Below, one piece after another: positions 1 through 8,016 of a stretch of 64,000 nucleotides of DNA (positions are counted from its first letter, which is position 1; every line of letters begins with the position of its first letter). The stretch is from JADJOM01 sp963817435 (lineage in GTDB: Bacteria; Gemmatimonadota; Gemmatimonadetes; Gemmatimonadales; GWC2-71-9), in the NCBI GenBank assembly GCA_963817435.1, contig CAWFNY010000001.1, positions 1,984,001-2,048,000 on the forward strand, read 5' to 3'. The notes under the pieces are model-generated. The model had not been told where the DNA came from, ran no database searches, and was given only the letters and a program-made list of their open reading frames with translations. Position numbers and translations under genes: made by a program.

Positions 1-125
1 ATTCCGTGTCGGTCACGCTCGACAACGTGGGCAACAAGCTCTACAGCGAGGCGTCGAGCTCGAACACGCTCTTCCGCCCCTCGCCGGGCCGCAACGTGAC
101 CCTCGCCTATCGCCTCGACTTCTGA
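1..125 (+). CDS. C-terminal end of a TonB-dependent receptor-like outer membrane protein (partial)
   Basis: Only the last 40 codons lie in the window; the reading frame begins at base 3 and ends with TGA at 123-125. The tail contains NVGNKLYSEASSS, then FRPSPGRNVTLAYRLDF, ending in an aromatic residue after alternating hydrophobic and polar positions. This is the usual last beta strand of TonB-dependent receptors and other outer membrane barrels, where the terminal Phe serves as the BAM recognition signal. The rest of the gene is outside, so the substrate cannot be guessed. A short inverted repeat follows at 144-164. Confidence 0.7.
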   Translation, partial: SVSVTLDNVGNKLYSEASSSNTLFRPSPGRNVTLAYRLDF

Positions 126-143
126 TCACCCCTTTATCGCGGG

Positions 144-164
144 CCTCCAGCAGTACGCTGGAGG
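144..164. terminator. Short hairpin after the receptor gene
   Basis: CCTCCAGC and GCTGGAGG form an 8-bp perfect stem around a 5-base loop, 18 bases after the stop codon of the receptor fragment. No T-run follows, so it may only stabilise the 3' end. Confidence 0.4.
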
Positions 165-189
165 TCCGCACCGCGAAGCGGACCGCCCC

Positions 190-912
190 ATGACGCCCTC
201 ACCCGTCCATTACATCCCGATCCTGACCACCTGCGTCGCCCTGGCCTTCGCGGTGGTCATCTTCCGTCGCTACCAGCAGCGCGGCGGCCAGCATCTCCTC
301 TGGTGGGGATTCGGCATGCTGACCTACGCGGCGGGAACGATCACGGAGTCCGCGACAACGCTCCTGGGCTGGCACGAGCCGGTGTTCCGGGCCTGGTACA
401 TCACCGGCGCGCTGCTGGGTGGCGCTCCCCTGGCCCAGGGTACCGTCTATCTGCTGCTCCCCAGGCGGACCGCGGACCGGCTGTCGATCGCCCTCGTCTG
501 CGCGATTCTCTTCGGCACGGTCTGCGTGCTGCTCTCGCCGATTGACCTGGCGCTGGTCGAACCCTATCGCTTGTCGGGGAAGGTGCTGGTGTGGCGGTGG
601 GTGCGGTTCATCAGCCCGTTCATCAATCTCTACGCGCTGGCGTTCCTGATGGGGGGCGCCATCCTGTCGGCCATCCGCTACGCCCGCCAAACCGAGACTC
701 GTCACCGCGCGCTCGCTAACGTCTTCATCGCGGTGGGCGCGCTGCTTCCCGGCATCGGCGGGACGTTCACCCGACTCGGCCACGTCGAGGTGCTCTACGT
801 GACCGAACTCATCGGCCTCGCCTGCATCGCCGTCGGCTACCGGCTGAGCGTCGGCCCCGCGCTGGCCCAGCCGGGGCTCAGGAACCGAACCGCGCCAGTT
901 CCTCAGGCGTAA
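190..912 (+). CDS. Multi-pass membrane protein of unknown function
   Basis: Encodes 240 residues with about seven hydrophobic segments spread along the chain (near residues 8-25, 36-58, 70-92, 100-120, 136-160, 172-190 and 197-215). I recognise no catalytic or cofactor motif. The seven-segment layout recalls sensor membrane domains such as 7TM histidine-kinase input modules, but no output domain follows, so that is only a resemblance. ATG at 190 is preceded by a weak purine stretch. The 3' end overlaps the opposing gene (878-1561) by 35 bases, so the two mRNAs would be complementary there. Confidence 0.7.
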   Translation: MTPSPVHYIPILTTCVALAFAVVIFRRYQQRGGQHLLWWGFGMLTYAAGTITESATTLLGWHEPVFRAWYITGALLGGAPLAQGTVYLLLPRRTADRLSIALVCAILFGTVCVLLSPIDLALVEPYRLSGKVLVWRWVRFISPFINLYALAFLMGGAILSAIRYARQTETRHRALANVFIAVGALLPGIGGTFTRLGHVEVLYVTELIGLACIAVGYRLSVGPALAQPGLRNRTAPVPQA

Positions 913-1561
913 GCGGCGTCTCACTCTCGGCGGTCCGGAAGACCGGGACCTCGTACTGCGTCCTGAAGTCGATCCCTTCCACCGCGGCGGCAACCTGCAG
1001 CCGCCACAGAATCTGGTCCGTGGAGTTCCGGCGATCAGTCTCGCGAGCGTCCGGGGGAATCGGAACGGCGACCGGAATCGCAATCCCGCCGGCGTCGCGC
1101 GTGGCCCCCGGGATGGTCCGCTCCCCTTCCCATAGCGTGTCCTCGCGGGTCGACCGGTTCTTCCCGGTGCCGGTGACCGTGCGATGGATACACTGCAGTT
1201 TCACCACGAATCCCCCGGCCGGATCGAAAACGGCCCGGGTTCGAACCAGTCCGGCCAGCGCCCGCCCCACCGGCGCCGGCAGAGTCGCCAGCTCGAGAAC
1301 GGGCACGCCGTAGCGCTGGCGGCGGAGGAGATTGTAGACGACGGAGATCAGGAGGATCACGCCGACGCCCGGGAAGATCAGCACGAACAGCCGTGCGATC
1401 CCTCCGCTGTCCTGCTGCCGCAGAATCAGATAGGCGATACCCCAGGAGAACAGATTCCAGATTGCGGTGAAGCCCAGCAGGGCCCAGGCGTTGGTCGAGT
1501 TCTCATCCTCGAGCCGGCGGCTGGCCCAGTCCGTCCGCTCGAGCCAGGGCTCCCCCGCCAT
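878..1561 (-). CDS. Membrane protein with a soluble C-terminal domain, unknown function
   Basis: Encodes 227 residues. Two transmembrane helices lie near residues 26-47 and 58-79, followed by a soluble region containing KLQCIHR, LWEGERTI, then AIPVAVPIPPDA and ending with YEVPVFRT. This IP-x-F/V-x-IP and VPVFRT pattern occurs in a conserved bacterial family of two-helix membrane proteins without known function (DUF3592-like in layout); I cannot name it with certainty. ATG at 1561 shares one base with the stop of sseA (TGATG), so the two are translationally coupled and probably co-transcribed, with sseA first. Confidence 0.75.
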   Translation of the reverse strand: MAGEPWLERTDWASRRLEDENSTNAWALLGFTAIWNLFSWGIAYLILRQQDSGGIARLFVLIFPGVGVILLISVVYNLLRRQRYGVPVLELATLPAPVGRALAGLVRTRAVFDPAGGFVVKLQCIHRTVTGTGKNRSTREDTLWEGERTIPGATRDAGGIAIPVAVPIPPDARETDRRNSTDQILWRLQVAAAVEGIDFRTQYEVPVFRTAESETPLTPEELARFGS

Positions 1562-2421
1562 CAGAGACCTTCGTCCCGGACCACCGGCATCCCGGACCCC
1601 GCCCACTCGGTCCACGACCCATCGTAGAGCGCGGCGCCCGCGTGCCCCAGACGCTCGAGCGCGTGCAGCAGGGTGCAGGCGCTGGTGCCGGAGCCGCAGG
1701 TGGCGATGATCGGGCGGTCGAGACGCAGCCCCGCTGCCGCGAGCCGGGCCCGCAGGGCCTCGTCCGCGAGGGCCGTCCCATCCGCATGGACCAGTTCGGT
1801 GAACGGCAGGTTGATCGCGCCCGGCATGTGACCGCTCGGCAGGTGCGGGCGAGGTTCCGGCTCCGTTCCGTGGAACCGCCCGGCGGAGCGCATGTCGACG
1901 ACCTGCACCCCGTTGCGCTCGAGGGCCGCCCGGACTTCTCCGCGGTCGCGCACCCGGAGCCTGTCGAGCTTCGCCACGAAGGTGACCGGCGCGGGAATCA
2001 GGTCGCCGCTCTCCAGCGGTCTCCGTTCCGCCCGCCACCGCGTGATGCCGCCGTCCAGCAGCGTGACCGCCGGATGGCCGAAGGACCGGAACATCCACCA
2101 GACCCGCGCCGCGCTGATGTTGGTGCCCGAACCGTCGTACACAACCACCCGTGAGTCCTTCCCTACCCCCAGCGACCCGGCGAACCGGCTGAACTGCTCC
2201 GCGGACGGCATCATGTGCGGCAGCGGGCTCGCGGGATCGCTGGCGGCGTCCAGATCGAAGAACACGGCACCGGGAATGTGTCCGGCACGGTACTCCGCCC
2301 TGGGATCACGACCGCCGGTTGGGAGGTACCACGAGCCATCGAGTATCACGAGGCCGGGCTCTCCGAGGCGCGCGGCGAGCCAGTGGGTGGTCACTAGCGG
2401 AGGCAATGAGAGTACGGTCAT
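1561..2421 (-). CDS. sseA: 3-mercaptopyruvate sulfurtransferase (rhodanese family)
   Basis: Encodes 286 residues with two tandem rhodanese domains, the usual length for this family. The N-terminal inactive domain carries EYRAGHIPGAVFFDLD (around residues 43-58), and the C-terminal domain holds the active-site loop CGSGTSA with Cys242. A CG-S/T-G-x-x-A loop is typical of 3-mercaptopyruvate sulfurtransferase, whereas thiosulfate-preferring rhodaneses usually have CRxGxx loops. The enzyme transfers sulfane sulfur from mercaptopyruvate to a thiol acceptor in the cytoplasm. ATG at 2421 was chosen because the family N-terminus (LVTTHWLAARL) starts right after it; a longer frame upstream has no family similarity. 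It leads a two-gene unit with the membrane protein at 878-1561. Confidence 0.9.
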   Translation of the reverse strand: MTVLSLPPLVTTHWLAARLGEPGLVILDGSWYLPTGGRDPRAEYRAGHIPGAVFFDLDAASDPASPLPHMMPSAEQFSRFAGSLGVGKDSRVVVYDGSGTNISAARVWWMFRSFGHPAVTLLDGGITRWRAERRPLESGDLIPAPVTFVAKLDRLRVRDRGEVRAALERNGVQVVDMRSAGRFHGTEPEPRPHLPSGHMPGAINLPFTELVHADGTALADEALRARLAAAGLRLDRPIIATCGSGTSACTLLHALERLGHAGAALYDGSWTEWAGSGMPVVRDEGL

Positions 2422-2423
2422 AG

Positions 2424-2961
2424 GTGCGGCGTATCTTAGCGAGAACGTCCACCTCAGGCGAGAGTAGTGTCCCGAGGCAGAACGCCGGTATTCTGATCGT
2501 CCTGCTGGGATTGACCGGCCTGCCATGCGGCGCCCAGCAGCGGTCGGTCATCGTCAATCGCAGCCGCCTGACCGATCAGCAGGTGAGGACCTTTGAGCAG
2601 CGCTGGGGGGTGCAGCTTCGGGATGGCGCCTACTTGTATGACCGCTGGGAACACCGGCGTGTTCATCAACGGACGTGAGCTGAACCAGGAGGACGTCGCG
2701 GCATTGCTGCAGATCACCCCGGTCTACCGTGGCAGATGGTGGGTGGACGGCTGGGGGACCTTTGGCGCGGAGGGAGGCCCGCCGCTCGGCAACCTGTGGC
2801 AGCTCGCCAGGCAGCGGGGAATGCGGCCCGGGAAGGCAGGGTCGATGTACGCCCATGGCGGAACCGACTTCCTCGCGGGCGACGAGAACGGCTGCACCTA
2901 CTTCAGCAGCCGGGACATCGGCGGCGGCAGCAGCACCGGTTGGGCGTCGCCCGGCTGCTGA
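2424..2961 (+). pseudogene. Decayed gene for a small secreted repeat protein
   Basis: Two frames each carry one half of a recognisable protein. The first half (2424 frame) has a signal-peptide-like stretch ending in GLPCGAQQ, then VIVNRSRLTDQQVRTFEQRWGVQL and AYLYDR near 2640. The second frame resumes at about 2644 with GNTGVFINGRELNQEDVAALL and GRWWVDGWGTFGAEGGPPLGNLW, ending at 2961. Related proteins from other bacteria, as I remember them, contain two units of this V-NG-x-L...YxYD...EGGP pattern with a further 30-40 residues between the halves, so a deletion that also shifted the frame seems likely. The 5' end is also uncertain: a GTG at 2467 would need another frame change to reach the signal peptide. 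Probably non-functional. Confidence 0.65.
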
Positions 2962-3044
2962 GGACGGGGCGCCAGGCCGCGGGCCTGACGGCCTCGATGG
3001 TGGCCGGGATCGTCACACCATTGCCCACGCGATCGGCGACCGCA

Positions 3045-3078
3045 TGAGGGCTCCCGCTGAACGATCGCGGAGCCCTCA
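3045..3078. terminator. Hairpin between convergent genes
   Basis: TGAGGGCTCC (3045-3054) pairs perfectly with GGAGCCCTCA (3069-3078). It lies between the 3' end of the decayed gene and the 3' end of the opposing HEAT gene and could end transcription from both sides. Confidence 0.55.
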
Positions 3079-3095
3079 CCCGACGAGTGTCAGCC

Positions 3096-3776
3096 TCAGA
3101 CGCGACCCAGCGCCCAGGCCGCCGCGCGCCGAACGCCCGGATTGGAACTTCTGAGCAGCGCGATCAGGCGCGGACTCGCCGCATGATCTTCCAGGCTCCC
3201 GAGCGCCCAGGCGGCAAGCCGCACCACGTCGGGGTCGCGATCGTCGAGCGCCGCCCGAAGTCGCGGCGCATCGCTGGAATCCTGCGCCACGCCGAGCCCG
3301 AGCGCCGCGGCCTCCCGCACCCGGCCATCCGCGTCGTCGAGCGCGTGCCGCAGGGCGGTGAGCAGCTCATTCTCGCCACTCGCGCCCAGCATCGCGGCCG
3401 CCGTACGACGGAGGCAGGGATTGGGGCCCCGCAGTTCGGGCACCAGCTGCCGGAGCGCCGGAGTCCCGCTCGCCCTCGATTGCAGGCCCAGACGCGTCAG
3501 CCGGCCCTCCGGCTCCTCGTCGCGAAGCGCCGCGATACCTTCCGCCCCGTCACTCCACGAGAAGCCGCGCCCCACGAAACTGGTGGCCATCTCGCAGACC
3601 ATGGGATCGCTGGCCCTGAGCGCCGTGAACAGCCTGGCGATCCCGGCGGAATCCAGGCCCCCCTCCACGACCCCGTTCCCCGGCCCCGCTCCGGCAGGCG
3701 CCGGAGCGATTCGCGCGGGAGCACTCAGCGGCACCATCACGAGCACTGCCGCGAGCGCCGCATGCGACGCGCGCAC
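3096..3776 (-). CDS. Exported HEAT-repeat protein
   Basis: Encodes 226 residues. A signal-peptide-like N-terminus (hydrophobic run about residues 6-20) is followed by helical repeats in the last two thirds, with the HEAT/PBS-lyase pattern DxDxxVRxxAAxALG (for example GRVREAAALGLG, PDVVRLAAWALG, PGVRRAAAWALG). Such arrays are protein-binding scaffolds, here probably in the periplasm. The start codon is GTG at 3776, only two bases after the TAG of the M56-HEAT gene, so it is the third gene of the blaI operon. Its repeats resemble those at the C-terminus of the upstream protein, suggesting partial duplication and interaction with the same partner. No enzymatic residues are visible. Confidence 0.8.
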   Translation of the reverse strand: MRASHAALAAVLVMVPLSAPARIAPAPAGAGPGNGVVEGGLDSAGIARLFTALRASDPMVCEMATSFVGRGFSWSDGAEGIAALRDEEPEGRLTRLGLQSRASGTPALRQLVPELRGPNPCLRRTAAAMLGASGENELLTALRHALDDADGRVREAAALGLGVAQDSSDAPRLRAALDDRDPDVVRLAAWALGSLEDHAASPRLIALLRSSNPGVRRAAAWALGRV

Positions 3777-3778
3777 GG

Positions 3779-6013
3779 CTACTGCTCCTCGTCCCGCTGG
3801 CCGAGCGCTTCCGCGGCGCTGCGGCGGACCACCGGATCGCTCGACTTGAGTGCGCCGACCAGCGCTTCGAGCGCCGAGCGGTCACGAATCTCGCCGAGGG
3901 CCTGTACTGTCTGTTCGCGAACGTCGGCGTTTCCGTCGTTGAGCATGTCGCGCAGTGTCGGTACCGCCTTCGCATCTCCGATCTGCCCGAGCGCCGAGGC
4001 GACGTGCTGGCGGACGTCCGGGTCCCTGTCCTTCGCCGCGGCGAGGAGACTCGCCGGTGCCTGCGTGAGGCGGAGATCACCAGTCAGGGAGATGGCCTCC
4101 GAGCGGACGTCGGTGTTCGGGTCGCCGATCAGCCCGACGACCGCCTGCACAATCCGCGGATCGGCCGGACGCTCCTCGTCATCGCCACCATGACGCTGCG
4201 CGAGGCTCAGGGCCGCCTGACGAATCTCCGGGTCCTTGTCGCTCAGTGCGGCAACGACCACCTCGACCGGAAGATCCGCGCCCTGACTTCCCAGCGCGGA
4301 GATCGCCGCCCGGCGCACATCTTTGTCCGTGTCCTTGAGCGCAGCCGTCAGCGGCGTGATGGAGCGCTTGTCCTCGAACTGGCCGAGGGCATTCGCCGCC
4401 GACGCGCGCACTTCCGAGTCGGTGTCGTGCAGGGCATCGATGAACGCCGGGATGGCGCGCGGGTCGTCCAGGTTCGCGAGCGACTGGACTGCGGCCCTGC
4501 GTACCTCGACGTCCCCATCTTTGAGCGCTGCCATCAGCGCCGGCACGGCGATGCTGGTGGTATCGCGGCGGCGTCCATCCCGGCCCATGCCTGCCAGTTC
4601 CGCCCGCAGTTCCGCGATGCGCGGAGCCCGCGCGGGCATCAGCGGCACCATTGGCGCCATTGGTGCCATTGGTGCCATTGGTGCCATTGGAGGGACCGGA
4701 GCGATGGCGGCATGGGCGAACGCCCGCCGCGAGTCCAGCACCGCCCGGCGCGCCTGACCGCGCGCCCGGGCCTCCGTCAGGCGCAGCTCCCGTATCATCC
4801 GGCGCATGCTCGATTCATTGGTGTCAGCCGGAGCAGCGGCTGTCGCCCGGACGGTGTCCTGCGCCTGCAGCAGACCGCTCGAGGCGGTGATGCCTGGCGC
4901 CGCGACGGCAGTGAAGCCGACCAGCGCCACAGCGCCGGCCAGGAACCAGAGGGAACGGGGTGCGCTCGGCATGGTACGGCCCTCGATCAGACGGTGAATG
5001 CGGGTGACCAGCTGGGAACGGTGCTCCGCCATGCCGGCCAGCGGCACGGCATGCGGCGGGGTGTTCACCCACTCGGCAACCTTCACCAGGCAGGTGGCGA
5101 GCGACACGCCTGAGCCGGTCCGCGTCACGGCCCAGTCATCACAGAGATATTCGGCGGCCTCCTGCAGTCGGACCCGCGCCACCCGGTTGAGCGGCTGCAC
5201 GAAGAGCACCCTCTCCATGACACACCCGAACGCAAGCCAGGCCGGATCGCGACGCGCGAGGTGCGCCAGCTCATGGGCCAGCATGCTGCGCTGCTGTTCC
5301 GGATTGAGTTCGATGAGGGCCGCGTGTGGCAGGACGATTTCGTCGTGCCCCAGCGCGACCGGACTCGTGAGGCCTGCCGCGACCGTCAGGCGGATCGGGG
5401 ATCGCACCCCGCCCGCCTGCCGGAGGCCATCAAGCATGGAAGCCAGCGCCGTGTCCTCCACCGGGCGCCTCGGCCCGATCTGCCGCATCGCCCGCTGGCG
5501 CTGAAGCAGGTAGAGAAGCCCCATCGCGGCGCCGAGCACCGCCCACCCCGCGATCGCCGCCGAAAACAGGGTGGCTCCCAGTCCGGGACCTGCTGAAGCG
5601 ACCGTAGTCACCGGCTCGGAGCTGGGGCGCGCGTGCGGCGGTGTAGTCCTGGCCGGCAGAGGGTCCTCGGCGACGACCGGCTCAGCCACCCCCGTGGGGG
5701 CGGCCGGGCTCCCGAGCAGGGTCCCGGACCAATCGCCCGCAGCAACCTGAGCCGGCGCCGCCTCCGGCTCCGCCGCCGACGGCCGATCCCATCGCAACGC
5801 CATCGCGCCGCCGAGCGGCTGGTAACCCAGGCCAGTCTGCAGCGTCGCGGTCACCAGCCCACCGACCAGCGCGGCCTTCCAGATGAGGTCGCGAACCGCG
5901 GCCGCGCGCGCCCATCGACTGGTCACGAGCCACGCCACGCCAAGCAGCAGCGTACTGTGCAGCAGATAGGTGAGGAGCCAGCTCCCCACCGCGGGAATGA
6001 GATCAGTGCGCAT
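3779..6013 (-). CDS. BlaR1/MecR1-like M56 membrane metallopeptidase fused to HEAT repeats
   Basis: Encodes 744 residues. The N-terminal half is an M56 (BlaR1-type) integral membrane peptidase: helices near 10-30, 43-61 and 150-170, the zinc motif HELAH at 247-251, a downstream acidic EAAEYLCDDWAV segment that fits the third ligand, and a further helix near 354-374. Instead of the penicillin-binding sensor of BlaR1 it carries a Met-Pro repeat (about residues 440-460) and then some eight HEAT repeats from about 490 to the end. In the BlaR1 family the protease relieves BlaI/MecI repression after a signal; here the sensed ligand is unknown and the HEAT array is the likely external sensor or docking part. 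ATG at 6013 overlaps the blaI stop by 11 bases. Confidence 0.88.
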   Translation of the reverse strand: MRTDLIPAVGSWLLTYLLHSTLLLGVAWLVTSRWARAAAVRDLIWKAALVGGLVTATLQTGLGYQPLGGAMALRWDRPSAAEPEAAPAQVAAGDWSGTLLGSPAAPTGVAEPVVAEDPLPARTTPPHARPSSEPVTTVASAGPGLGATLFSAAIAGWAVLGAAMGLLYLLQRQRAMRQIGPRRPVEDTALASMLDGLRQAGGVRSPIRLTVAAGLTSPVALGHDEIVLPHAALIELNPEQQRSMLAHELAHLARRDPAWLAFGCVMERVLFVQPLNRVARVRLQEAAEYLCDDWAVTRTGSGVSLATCLVKVAEWVNTPPHAVPLAGMAEHRSQLVTRIHRLIEGRTMPSAPRSLWFLAGAVALVGFTAVAAPGITASSGLLQAQDTVRATAAAPADTNESSMRRMIRELRLTEARARGQARRAVLDSRRAFAHAAIAPVPPMAPMAPMAPMAPMVPLMPARAPRIAELRAELAGMGRDGRRRDTTSIAVPALMAALKDGDVEVRRAAVQSLANLDDPRAIPAFIDALHDTDSEVRASAANALGQFEDKRSITPLTAALKDTDKDVRRAAISALGSQGADLPVEVVVAALSDKDPEIRQAALSLAQRHGGDDEERPADPRIVQAVVGLIGDPNTDVRSEAISLTGDLRLTQAPASLLAAAKDRDPDVRQHVASALGQIGDAKAVPTLRDMLNDGNADVREQTVQALGEIRDRSALEALVGALKSSDPVVRRSAAEALGQRDEEQ
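4652..4690. repeat. 9-bp tandem repeat coding Met-Ala-Pro
   Basis: Four near-identical copies of TGGTGCCAT (first copy TGGCGCCAT) lie inside the M56-HEAT gene and encode a Met-Ala-Pro tract on the minus strand. Copy number could change by slippage without breaking the frame. Confidence 0.85.
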
Positions 6014-6404
6014 GAGAACCATCCTCCTTGGCGGCGGCATGCTCCTCGAGCATCGCCTTGATCCGTTCCAGATCGCCGGGGCTGATTTCACGGCCGCTCA
6101 GCAGATGGGTCATCAGCTCTGCGACATCGCCGTCGAACAGCCGTTCCGTCAGCTCATGCACCATCGAGTGACGCACCTCGGCCTCGGTCACCAGCGGGCG
6201 GTAGACGAACTGCCTGGCGCGGGTCTCGTGGCTCACTACCGCGCGCTTTTCGAGTCGGGAGAGGAGCGTGGCAACGGTGGTCAGCGCGAGGCCTCGCTCA
6301 CTGCGCAACGCCTCGCAGATCTCCGCGACCGTGGCCTGGCCCTTGTCCCAGAGCACGCGCATGATCGCGATCTGCAACTCGGTGAGCTGGTGGGTATCCG
6401 ACAT
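6003..6404 (-). CDS. blaI: BlaI/MecI-family transcriptional repressor
   Basis: Encodes 133 residues, the normal size for BlaI/MecI. The N-terminal winged helix covers about residues 6-75 (LTELQIAIMRVLWDKG, then TVAEICEAL, TTVATLLSRLEKRAVV) and the C-terminal part is the dimerisation and cleavage region (ELTERLFDGDVAELMTHLL). The family binds a dyad in its own promoter as a dimer and is inactivated by cleavage after M56-peptidase signalling. The next gene, overlapping by 11 bases, encodes such a peptidase, and a perfect dyad lies 46-73 bases upstream of this start, so autoregulation of the three-gene operon is likely. Targets elsewhere in the genome are possible. There is no beta-lactamase gene next to it. 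Confidence 0.93.
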   Translation of the reverse strand: MSDTHQLTELQIAIMRVLWDKGQATVAEICEALRSERGLALTTVATLLSRLEKRAVVSHETRARQFVYRPLVTEAEVRHSMVHELTERLFDGDVAELMTHLLSGREISPGDLERIKAMLEEHAAAKEDGSHAH

Positions 6405-6449
6405 ACGGGGACCGCTTTCCGCTTGGGGCTGGCAGGGAATCCGTCATCG

Positions 6450-6477
6450 ACTACAGTCGTAATATTACGCCCGTAGT
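6450..6477. promoter_or_regulatory. Dyad operator, probably for the BlaI-type repressor
   Basis: A 28-base dyad centred between 6463 and 6464: ACTAC (6450-6454), core CGTAATATTACG (6458-6469, itself a perfect palindrome) and GTAGT (6473-6477). It lies just upstream of blaI and also 71 bases before the divergent thioesterase gene. BlaI/MecI operators are dyads built around TAC/GTA half-sites, which matches. It could therefore control both directions. Confidence 0.75.
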
Positions 6478-6547
6478 GGTTAAGTCAAGACGGGGGCTCC
6501 CCCGGACCGGTTTCACCGGCTTCCGAGCGGGGTGATATTCAGCGCAC

Positions 6548-7027
6548 ATGGCTACGACTCTCGCCGCCCCGGGCGCGCGGCTCGCCCGCCTCTGGGATCA
6601 GCTCTCGCCGCTGCCCGGCGGTACTTGGCTGTTCAGCCGAGTCCTCGGCTGGATGGTCCCGTACACCGGGTCGATTCACGCCCACGTACGCGCGCTCGAA
6701 CCGGGATACGCCAGGGTCGAGCTCAGCGATCACCGCGCGGTGCGGAACCACCTCGCGTCGATTCACGCGATTGCCCTCGTGAACCTGGGTGAGGTGACCA
6801 GCGGGCTGGCCATGCTGGTCGGACTCCCGCCAGGGGTTCGCGGCATCGTCACCGGATTGTCGATCGAATACCTGAAGAAGGCCCGCGGAACCCTCACGGC
6901 GGACGCACGCGTGGTGATCCCTTTGGTGACCACGACGGTGGACCACGAGGTCGAGGCGGTCATCATCGACGAGGGCGGAGATATCGTCGCCCGGGCGACC
7001 GTGCGGTGGCGGCTGGCCCCGGTATGA
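6548..7027 (+). CDS. DUF4442-type hotdog-fold thioesterase-like protein
   Basis: Encodes 159 residues resembling the DUF4442 / PaaI-like hotdog family: HLASIHAIALVNLGEVTSGLAML is the typical central helix region (N-x-x-x-H followed by a small-residue helix), and the C-terminal strands (ARVVIPLVTTTVDHEVEAVIIDEGG) complete the sheet. These proteins hydrolyse or bind acyl-CoA thioesters in the cytoplasm; the substrate here is unknown. ATG at 6548. Its end overlaps the next gene as ATGA, indicating coupled translation with the flavin oxidoreductase and a possible shared role in acid or nitro-compound detoxification (inference). Confidence 0.8.
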   Translation: MATTLAAPGARLARLWDQLSPLPGGTWLFSRVLGWMVPYTGSIHAHVRALEPGYARVELSDHRAVRNHLASIHAIALVNLGEVTSGLAMLVGLPPGVRGIVTGLSIEYLKKARGTLTADARVVIPLVTTTVDHEVEAVIIDEGGDIVARATVRWRLAPV

Positions 7028-8016
7028 GCGCAGTTTCGCTGCAGACGCCGCTCACGCGGCACGCTGGCATCGAGGTCCCGGTGATCTGCGGCGCGATGTA
7101 TCCCTGCAGTAATCCCGAACTCGTCGCCGCCGTCTCCGACGCGGGTGGCATCGGGATCATCCAGCCGATCTCCCTCACGTATGTGCACGGGCACGACTTC
7201 CGCGAAGGCATCCGGTTCATCAAGCGACTGACCACGAAGCCCATCGGGATGAATGCCCTGATCGAGCAATCGTCCAGGTCGTACCACGAGCGGATGACGC
7301 GCTGGATCGACATCGCGCTCGAGGAGGGCATCCGCTTCTTCGTCACTTCGCTGGGCAATCCCCGGTGGGTGGTGGATCGCGTTTCCCAGGTCGGCGGTGT
7401 GGTCTACCACGATGTGACCGAACGGAAGTGGGCCGAGAAGGGCCTCGCCGGCGGGGTGCAGGGGCTGATCGCGGTGAATCGCCGAGCGGGCGGGCACGCG
7501 GGAGCGAAGAGCGCGGAAGAGCTGATCGAGGAACTGGGAGGGCTTGGTGTGCCGCTCGTTGCGGCGGGAGGAATCGGCGGCCCGGCGGAGTTCCTCAGCG
7601 TGCTGCGGATGGGGTACGCCGGCGCCCAGCTCGGCACCCGATTCATCGCCACGACCGAGTGCCGCGCCAGCGACGCCTACAAGCGGGCGATCCTTGCGGC
7701 CGAAGAGGACGACATCGTCCTGAGCGAGCGGATCACCGGCGTGCCGGTCGCGGTGATCCGCACGCCATTCATCGAGAAGATGGGACTCAGGGCGGGACCG
7801 GTCGCCCGATGGATGCTGCGCCATCGCCGCACCAAGCATCTGATGCGCACGGTGTACGCGCTGCGCTCACTGTGGCAGCTCAAGCGCGCATCCCTCGACG
7901 AGACCGGCGAGAAGGATTACTGGCAGGCCGGCCGGAGCGTGGGCACGATCGAGAAGATCGAGCCGGCGGGCGAGATCGTACGGCACTTCAAGGAGGCGGT
8001 AGTTTCCCAACAATAG
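7024..8016 (+). CDS. Nitronate monooxygenase / enoyl-reductase-like FMN oxidoreductase
   Basis: Encodes 330 residues of a TIM-barrel flavoprotein of the 2-nitropropane dioxygenase family. Visible family features are the N-terminal VPVICGAMYPCSNPELVAAVSDAGG, VNRRAGGHAG in the middle (the conserved G-G-H-x-G segment that contacts FMN) and VPLVAAGGIGGPAEF followed by GAQLGTRFIATTE, the phosphate-binding end of the barrel. Such enzymes oxidise alkyl nitronates or act as NADPH-quinone reductases; FabK enoyl-ACP reductases share the fold. The ATG at 7024 overlaps the preceding stop (ATGA). Its 3' end overlaps the opposing ammonia-lyase gene by 29 bases. Confidence 0.85.
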   Translation: MSAVSLQTPLTRHAGIEVPVICGAMYPCSNPELVAAVSDAGGIGIIQPISLTYVHGHDFREGIRFIKRLTTKPIGMNALIEQSSRSYHERMTRWIDIALEEGIRFFVTSLGNPRWVVDRVSQVGGVVYHDVTERKWAEKGLAGGVQGLIAVNRRAGGHAGAKSAEELIEELGGLGVPLVAAGGIGGPAEFLSVLRMGYAGAQLGTRFIATTECRASDAYKRAILAAEEDDIVLSERITGVPVAVIRTPFIEKMGLRAGPVARWMLRHRRTKHLMRTVYALRSLWQLKRASLDETGEKDYWQAGRSVGTIEKIEPAGEIVRHFKEAVVSQQ

